From: CAYUAI01 sp964442745
GTDB lineage: Bacteria > Pseudomonadota > Gammaproteobacteria > S012-40
NCBI GenBank assembly: GCA_964442745.1
Contig: CAYUAI010000036.1
Location: forward strand, 1-36,822
Length of the DNA stretch: 36,822 bases
Reading direction: 5' to 3'
Shown here: positions 31,855 to 36,822 of the stretch, one piece after another
How the letters are laid out: the number at the start of each line of letters is the position of its first letter
Position numbering within the stretch: position 1 is the first letter of the stretch
Notes under the pieces: model-generated
Databases searched by the model: none
Told to the model about the DNA's origin: nothing
The model's input: the letters and a program-made list of their open reading frames with translations, nothing else
Position numbers and translations under genes: made by a program

Positions 31855-33582
31855 ATGATTAATCTCTACCGCACTCTTTCATCGACCATTAAACAACCCC
31901 ATTTCGCTACCGATGCGGCGCTGATTACGATTATGGCCGTCTTGGCCGGCTGCGGGCTCATTTATGAGTACCTGCTTTCCCATTATGCCGGTCGCATACT
32001 GGGTGCCATGGAAACCACCTTATTCGCCATGATTGGCATTATGATTGTCGCCATGGGTCTGGGCTCCTTGGCGGCACGTAAAATCACTTGTCCATTTACC
32101 GGCTTTGCCTGGATTGAAATTCTTATCGCGGTCGGCGGTACTCTCTCGGTGCTTATCATCTCCGCTATGTTTGCTTTTAGCCAATTACTGCCCACCCTCC
32201 TCGCTCACTGGTATGGCTTACCCGATGAATTAACCCCGCGTGGTAGTTTTGTGGCAATCGTACAAAAATTTGCCCATATCGTTCCGTACCTGATCGGCTT
32301 TAGTCTCGGTTTTTTAATTGGCATGGAAATTCCACTGATTGCCCGTGTGCGGCAACACCTGCATGCCCAACATCTGGTACACAATACCGGCACCATCTAT
32401 GGCGCGGATTATATCGGCGCGGGCATCGGCGCCGCCTTATGGGTGCTCTTCCTGTTAACCATGGACATCACCACCGCCGCTGCCTTAACCGCCAGCGTCA
32501 ATTTGCTCGCTTGTGTCGCCTTCTATTTACTGTATCAACAACGGATTCGTTACCGCTCCTTGTTATTTATCGCGCAATTAGCCATGGCCGTGCTTATCTT
32601 GCTGGTTTTTAAATATGGCAGTCCTTGGGAAACCACCCTGGAAGAGCTACTGTATAAAGATAAAGTCATCCACAGCATGCATACCCCCTATCAACACCTC
32701 ACCATCACCCAACGTCAAATGGCCACCGCCAAGCCTCCCATATACACACTTTACATCAATGGTCGAACCCAATTTTCCAGCGATGACGAGCCTATTTACC
32801 ACGAGTTCCTTGTCTTTCCAGCCTTCATCGCCGCCGCCCGCCAACAACATGTGTTACTGATCGGCGGCGGTGACGGGTTAGCATTGCGCGACATTCTTAA
32901 ATGGAACCCCAAAACCGTCACGGTCCTTGAACTCGATAACCACATTGTCGATTTTTTCAGTGAACCGTTTTACAAAAATGGCAAAATCATCAACCATGAC
33001 TTGCTGACACTCAATCAATACGCCTTCAAAGACCCACGGGTGACACTCCATTACGGAGATGCCTTTGTGACAGTGAACCACTTACTCGATAATCAGCAGC
33101 TATTTGATATCATTTTGGTCGATTTACCCGATCCAAGCCACCCCGATCTCAACAAATTATACTCAGCGCTTTTTTACAGCAAACTAAAACACTTGCTGAG
33201 CGGCGATGGCAGCATAGCGATTCAATCCACCTCGCCCTATCACGCACGCCAAGCGTTTATCAGTATTGGCAAGACGGTAAAACAAGCGGGCTTCCTGCAC
33301 GTTGAACAATACCATCAGAATATTCCCAGCTTTGGCGAATGGGGTTGGACCATCGCCACCCTCAATGGCTTATCCCCCAAACAAAGAATACAACAAACCA
33401 CGCAACTGACAGTACCTGGCCAATGGATAACCCTTCCGCTATTATTAGCCTCTTTCGAGTTTCCGGCTAATTTTTATGCGAACAGTCACCAGATTAGCGC
33501 CAACCGGCTCGGCTCAAAAACGGTTTATCAATACCACCAACAAGCCTGGTTAATTGAACAGGGATTGGATTTAGATAACTGA
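31855..33582 (+). CDS. Membrane-bound polyamine aminopropyltransferase-like protein
   Basis: 575 residues. The first 250 hold about seven membrane segments (from LITIMAVLAGCGLIYEYLLS). The C-terminal part is a spermidine-synthase-type Rossmann domain: YTLYINGRTQFSSDDE near 297, the S-adenosyl-binding VLLIGGGDGLALRDIL near 333-348, an acidic VLELDN near 357, and the catalytic-type VDLPDPSHP near 422-430. It should use decarboxylated S-adenosylmethionine as aminopropyl donor or a related nucleotide substrate at the membrane. The acceptor is not known; the family is annotated from the fold. It is the last gene of the lipoprotein-DUF350-transferase operon, converging on the methyltransferase gene 31 bases away. 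Confidence 0.88.
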   Translation: MINLYRTLSSTIKQPHFATDAALITIMAVLAGCGLIYEYLLSHYAGRILGAMETTLFAMIGIMIVAMGLGSLAARKITCPFTGFAWIEILIAVGGTLSVLIISAMFAFSQLLPTLLAHWYGLPDELTPRGSFVAIVQKFAHIVPYLIGFSLGFLIGMEIPLIARVRQHLHAQHLVHNTGTIYGADYIGAGIGAALWVLFLLTMDITTAAALTASVNLLACVAFYLLYQQRIRYRSLLFIAQLAMAVLILLVFKYGSPWETTLEELLYKDKVIHSMHTPYQHLTITQRQMATAKPPIYTLYINGRTQFSSDDEPIYHEFLVFPAFIAAARQQHVLLIGGGDGLALRDILKWNPKTVTVLELDNHIVDFFSEPFYKNGKIINHDLLTLNQYAFKDPRVTLHYGDAFVTVNHLLDNQQLFDIILVDLPDPSHPDLNKLYSALFYSKLKHLLSGDGSIAIQSTSPYHARQAFISIGKTVKQAGFLHVEQYHQNIPSFGEWGWTIATLNGLSPKQRIQQTTQLTVPGQWITLPLLLASFEFPANFYANSHQISANRLGSKTVYQYHQQAWLIEQGLDLDN

Positions 33583-33613
33583 ATGGAATCCGTCGTGTAA
33601 TGAAGGCTGAAAT

Positions 33614-34459
33614 TTATTTCGTGATTATTGTCATTACTGTGCCTGATAAGAAAATCGAGATTCTATTCGAACTGGGCACTCTCCTATCAAGCCAAAAATG
33701 CACTTTAGATAACTGTCGGGCATAGTCTACCAATTTCTTTGGTAGAACTTTTAAGTACAGCTTATCTAACATAACAAACCAATCTGTTGGAATTAGCTCC
33801 ACTTTAAAACACTGGAAATAACTATTTATAAGTTTCTTAGAAAGGATAACGTCACCTAATCTTTCCATTTCCTCCTTGTTATGAAAAAAATGGTAGACTG
33901 GATTCTCTCCAAAGCTATCAGCAAAAAAACCCTTAGCTCCTTTTCTCATAATTCTGTGAAATTCTTTTGGTACATCGTATTTAATGAAATGATGTAATGC
34001 GGCATGACCAACAACAAAGTCAATGCTTGAATCAGCCATAGATAAATCTTCCAAACTTTCGGTTAAAAATGAACAGTTCTTCGACACACCGACTTGTTTT
34101 GAAAGCGCTGTAGCGGATTGGCAGGCCTCAATGGAAATATCTACCCCCACAACGTTAAATCCTTCGCATGCTAAATATACGGATAGTTCACCAAGACCGC
34201 ATCCTGCATCTAAAATAGTTATTTCGTTTCTTGGTATGCCCGTAGAGCGTGACGCCTCTAAAAGCTTGCGAACAGCAAGTCCTCGCACATACCCTTTAGT
34301 ATTACCACCATTACAAAATGGGCTTAAGCCACTTCTCTCAAAAATTCTTATATAGTTATCTGGATTATCACATTCCTGCAATAAACGACTGGTTTTATTT
34401 CTATAAAATTCATTATATCCTTCTTTGTCAGTTTTTTTGTTGCTTAAAAATAATGACAT
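33614..34459 (-). CDS. Class I SAM-dependent methyltransferase
   Basis: 281 residues from the ATG at 34459. That start is chosen because GGAG lies nine bases upstream; the longer frame from 34495 lacks one. Motif I ITILDAGCGLGELSVYLA near 100, an acidic VVGVDIS, the post-motif SFLTESLEDLSMADSSIDFV and VVGHAALHHF are those of Methyltransf_11-type enzymes. The last hundred residues contain WFVMLDKLYLKVLPKK and a hydrophobic end, perhaps a peripheral membrane contact. The substrate is unknown; such isolated enzymes often modify lipids, quinones or cell-surface sugars. The gene looks AT-richer than the genes before it, which together with the toxin-antitoxin genes that follow points to acquired DNA. 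Confidence 0.87.
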   Translation of the reverse strand: MSLFLSNKKTDKEGYNEFYRNKTSRLLQECDNPDNYIRIFERSGLSPFCNGGNTKGYVRGLAVRKLLEASRSTGIPRNEITILDAGCGLGELSVYLACEGFNVVGVDISIEACQSATALSKQVGVSKNCSFLTESLEDLSMADSSIDFVVGHAALHHFIKYDVPKEFHRIMRKGAKGFFADSFGENPVYHFFHNKEEMERLGDVILSKKLINSYFQCFKVELIPTDWFVMLDKLYLKVLPKKLVDYARQLSKVHFWLDRRVPSSNRISIFLSGTVMTIITK

Positions 34460-34495
34460 TTCAGTTACTCCAGAATTATTACGGCTAGGCCACAA

Positions 34496-35062
34496 TATAA
34501 TTAACTTGAAAAAATCAGTTGGTTATCAAGCAATTCATTAAAAAGTAACCTCGAATGGTATAAAAACAAGTTTTCTTCTCGAAAAAGACACGCACCAAAA
34601 AGAGACTTTGTTAATGAGACCACAATTATTCGAGAATGAAAACCCTTTTTTTTCTTCCTATGAACACTATACTAGCGATGAATTTCTGCGCCTTATGTAC
34701 AAGGGGTCAAGTCTATTGATTCATAATACTTTTTATCAAATTATCGAATAAACTTCATCTTTCGTATCGGGTGAGAAATAGAACTAATAGAGCCAATAGA
34801 ACTTGCATACCTCCCGTTAAAATAATCAGTTATTCCTCATTTAAAAATTAAAAAGTAATGCTAATAAAGCAACTTGCCCATTTTTTCTCTAGGTTACAAC
34901 ATCGAATTTCATAACTTCGTAGTCCATTCCATTGATTTGGATTTATCTTGACACGAAAATGGCCATACTAGAGTGTTTTTTACACAAAACCACAAATTGA
35001 CAGATAGTCGTTCAATTGTTACAATTCTTACATTATTCTTACTTTTCGGAATCGACTGATCA
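34496..35062. other. AT-rich intergenic region with the vapBC promoter
   Basis: About 570 bases between divergent genes. A near-consensus promoter is found at 34997-35025, described separately. Otherwise no ORF above 60 codons and no repeat was recognised. Confidence 0.5.
34997..35025 (+). promoter_or_regulatory. Near-consensus sigma-70 promoter of the second vapBC operon
   Basis: TTGACA at 34997-35002 and TACAAT at 35020-35025 are separated by exactly 17 bases. A start site near 35032 would give a leader of about 30 bases before the vapB ATG at 35063. Toxin-antitoxin promoters are usually strong and repressed by the antitoxin. Imperfect ATTGTTACAATTCTTAC and TACATTATTCTTAC sequences over and behind the -10 box could be operator half-sites. 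Confidence 0.8.
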
Positions 35063-35317
35063 ATGGAAACCACCAAATTATCTAGCAAAGGTCAAGTTAT
35101 TATACCTAAACCTTTGAGAACTGCACATCATTGGGAAGCAGGGCAAGAACTCATAGTGATTGATGTAGGCGATGGAATTTTACTTAAGCCTAAAACTCCT
35201 TTTCCAGAATCTAATATTAATGATGTAGCATCTTGCTTAAAATATAAAGGCAAAGCAAAAACACTAGAGGAAATGGACGCCGCCATCAAAAAAGGAATTA
35301 AGGCACAGCTTAAATGA
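35063..35317 (+). CDS. vapB: AbrB-family antitoxin
   Basis: 84 residues opening with TTKLSSKGQVIIPKPLR, the classic swapped-hairpin AbrB DNA-binding motif, followed by GQELIVIDVGDGILLKPK. The C-terminal part (SCLKYKGKAKTLEEMDAAI onward) is the helical toxin-binding tail. The stop overlaps the start of the toxin gene (ATGA, 35314-35317). It should neutralise the PIN toxin and repress the operon. It is unrelated in sequence to the vapB gene at 8939 beyond the common fold. Confidence 0.9.
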   Translation: METTKLSSKGQVIIPKPLRTAHHWEAGQELIVIDVGDGILLKPKTPFPESNINDVASCLKYKGKAKTLEEMDAAIKKGIKAQLK

Positions 35318-35703
35318 TTGCTGTTGATACTAATGTTATCGTTAGGTTTCTTACTCATGATGATGAACGCCAATACAAAAAGTCATTTGAAATTTTTAAC
35401 TCAAAAGAAATTTTTATATCAAATACTGTTATCCTAGAAACTGAATGGGTTTTAAGATACGCATACGAATTCTCACCGGAGAAAATCTGTAATGCATTGA
35501 CTAACCTATTTGGGCTGAAGAACATTCATCTATCAAACCCTACTTTTATTTTTCAAACCATTAATTGGCACTTAGGTGGATTAGACTTTTCGGATGCCCT
35601 ACACTTAGCTCAGTGCCAACAATATGAAAAATTTTATACCTTTGACAAAAAATTCACAGCAAAAGCAAAAAACTTAACTGATTGCTCAGTAAGCCTGCCC
35701 TAG
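35314..35703 (+). CDS. vapC: PIN-domain ribonuclease toxin VapC
   Basis: 129 residues with an intact PIN domain. MIAVDTNVIVRFLTHDDERQ gives aspartate D5. VILETEWVLR gives glutamate E42. GLDFSDALHLA gives aspartates D91 and D94, and FYTFDKKF gives D111. All acidic residues of the magnesium-dependent ribonuclease site are present, so the toxin should be active. Known VapC toxins cut initiator tRNA or the 23S rRNA sarcin-ricin loop; which one applies here cannot be told. The start overlaps the antitoxin stop by four bases. Confidence 0.92.
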   Translation: MIAVDTNVIVRFLTHDDERQYKKSFEIFNSKEIFISNTVILETEWVLRYAYEFSPEKICNALTNLFGLKNIHLSNPTFIFQTINWHLGGLDFSDALHLAQCQQYEKFYTFDKKFTAKAKNLTDCSVSLP

Positions 35704-36575
35704 CTCTGTCATAATCGAAGACTCGATAAAAGAATAAAAAGAAGGCTCAAGCGGTTTTATTGACATTAATTTTTGTCAGTTCAAACGGATTTCAGAGGAA
35801 AAGTTATTTTTATCTTCTTTTGGGTATAGTGTAGATTAAGCGTAGCGAATCCACGCTACCCATCTGAAAAACCAGTACCCATCAAAAACCAATAGAGAAC
35901 AGCTCCAAGCATCCGATCAAATCTACTGGTATTATCAAACAATACGCCGGAATTTTCGTAAATAGCAGCAAGTGGACTTTTTTTATTAACCCTAACGTTT
36001 CAAAAAAAGTGGATAAAAAAATCTTTAGGTGCTGTCGATAAGGGCGAAAGCTTCCACGTCCTGGGTAATTGCTCCTGCATTATACCCTACTACTGCAGTC
36101 GTGCTCACGCCCCTCGCCTAGCGCACCTACTGTTAGTACCTACATCCTTAATCAATCACCGCCAGGCCATTACCCAAAAATTTGTAGCGCTGTACAATAG
36201 GATTGATCTCTTTTTTTCCTAGGAGACACTGTCCAATCTTTCTAGCTCGACTTTGAAATCTTGCTAGCGTTATGCCTTCCCTTCGCTCTTGCGTAGGAAC
36301 GAATGACAAGGTATGCCTGAAGAATAGAAGCCGGATCAATACCATCTCGTCACTTCATTCATTAATTGTTACCAACCGCACAGATCAACATATTTTAAAA
36401 ACCTCCTCATCTTTCACCATAAATATTTAAGGAATAATCGCCGTCAACCGATCATTGAGATGTCAATTCAAGAGATTGACATTGATTTATTGATCATCTT
36501 GAAAATGTGTATTAGTGGTATTGCATTAGGTGAGTTTGACGTGACGGAATGTGTTAATTTCAGATCGATTCAATG
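35704..36575. other. Intergenic region, probably decayed accessory DNA
   Basis: About 870 bases between vapC and the broken ccdB. It holds a diverged REP-like palindrome at 35831-35860. A 65-codon minus-strand frame (36148-36345) shows no recognised family and no clear ribosome-binding site. No tRNA or further intact gene was seen. Confidence 0.45.
35831..35860. repeat. REP-like palindromic repeat, diverged copy
   Basis: GTAGATTAAGCGTAGCGAAT followed by CCACGCTACC is a diverged form of the unit seen at 2489-2514 and 18361-18439. It lies about 130 bases behind the vapC stop codon, again at the 3' end of a gene. Confidence 0.6.
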
Positions 36576-36822
36576 TTAGATGCCCGTCAACAATAAATCA
36601 ATTTCACCAAGAATTTCATATCTGAATTGATCGAGAGAAGTTGCTTCTTTTTTGAGAATAGATTTAGGAACGGAAGTTAATTGGTGGGTAAGTAAAAAAA
36701 ACAGCCTTATTCAATATCTATGATAGGAAAAAGTTTTTCTGCATTTGTATTTTTAAGTGTTTTCAGCGAGGATAATAGAATGACAATTCTTGAATTTAGC
36801 TCATCCAATAAGTCACTTTGTA
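36576..36822 (-). pseudogene. ccdB: CcdB-type gyrase toxin, frameshifted and cut by the window edge
   Basis: On the minus strand the first frame from the edge reads QSDLLDELNSRIVILL and later NAEKLFPIIDIE, then hits TAA. After a frameshift near a run of eight T residues the next frame reads LLTHQLTSVPKSILKKEA and ends with DLLLTGI and TAA at 36576-36578. These are the N-terminal core and C-terminal end of the CcdB gyrase-poison family. CcdB kills by trapping DNA gyrase, and the terminal glycine-isoleucine is conserved. The frameshift should inactivate it, unless it is a sequencing error at the homopolymer. The first part of the gene, and any ccdA, lie outside the window. Confidence 0.78.

Noticed and set aside
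36148..36345. 65-codon minus-strand ORF
   Set aside because: It has no ribosome-binding site and no recognisable family, and is flanked by multiply stopped sequence.
1..36822. CRISPR array, tRNA or rRNA genes
   Set aside because: No regularly spaced direct repeats, cloverleaf-type or rRNA-like sequence was found by eye; a dedicated scan was not possible.

Overview
The window looks like a stretch of a gammaproteobacterial chromosome of moderate GC content. The genus cannot be named from sequence alone. Pointers are the fused proline-utilisation enzyme (PutA), YjbQ, an HU protein with a lysine-rich tail, many lipoprotein signal peptides, VapBC/CcdB toxin systems, palindromic interspersed repeats and an integron-type cassette array. 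No tRNA, rRNA or CRISPR array was seen.

Layout. (1) 1-1334: a run of four integron attC sites, with cassettes read on the minus strand. One carries a zinc-ribbon gene and two appear ORF-less; no integrase is visible. (2) 1335-2559: mostly non-coding, with three inverted-repeat structures. (3) 2560-8256, minus strand: a tight four-gene operon of SNF2 helicase, SWIM zinc-finger/HTH protein, TerD-domain protein and DUF3422 membrane protein. (4) 8396-13034: an accessory island bounded by two direct copies of a dispersed repeat of about 160 bp. It holds two group II intron remnants in opposite orientation around a vapB gene and a broken vapC, a DUF2079/GtrA membrane-protein pair, and an internally deleted ISAzo13-type transposase. 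(5) 13127-24624: mostly cell-envelope genes. These are a DUF2846-like lipoprotein with a 12-repeat LVIVD protein, a diguanylate cyclase behind a structured leader, an HU protein, two ankyrin-repeat lipoproteins, YjbQ, a triheme cytochrome lipoprotein and two secreted proteins of unknown function. (6) 25014-29686, minus strand: PutA with a translationally coupled FGGY-family kinase. (7) 29870-33582, plus strand: lipoprotein, duplicated DUF350 membrane protein and membrane-bound polyamine aminopropyltransferase-like enzyme. (8) 33614-36822: AT-rich accessory DNA with a methyltransferase, an intact vapBC pair with a near-consensus promoter, and a frameshifted ccdB running off the right edge.

How the genes fit together. 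The SNF2/SWIM/TerD/DUF3422 operon is the most coherent candidate for a little-described system: a DNA-remodelling pair cotranscribed with a Ter-type stress protein and a membrane protein. PutA oxidises proline to glutamate; why a sugar/polyol-type kinase overlaps it is unclear. The remaining accessory DNA is largely relics of mobile elements and toxin-antitoxin modules. All assignments rest on motifs and family resemblance read by eye; no database search was run.
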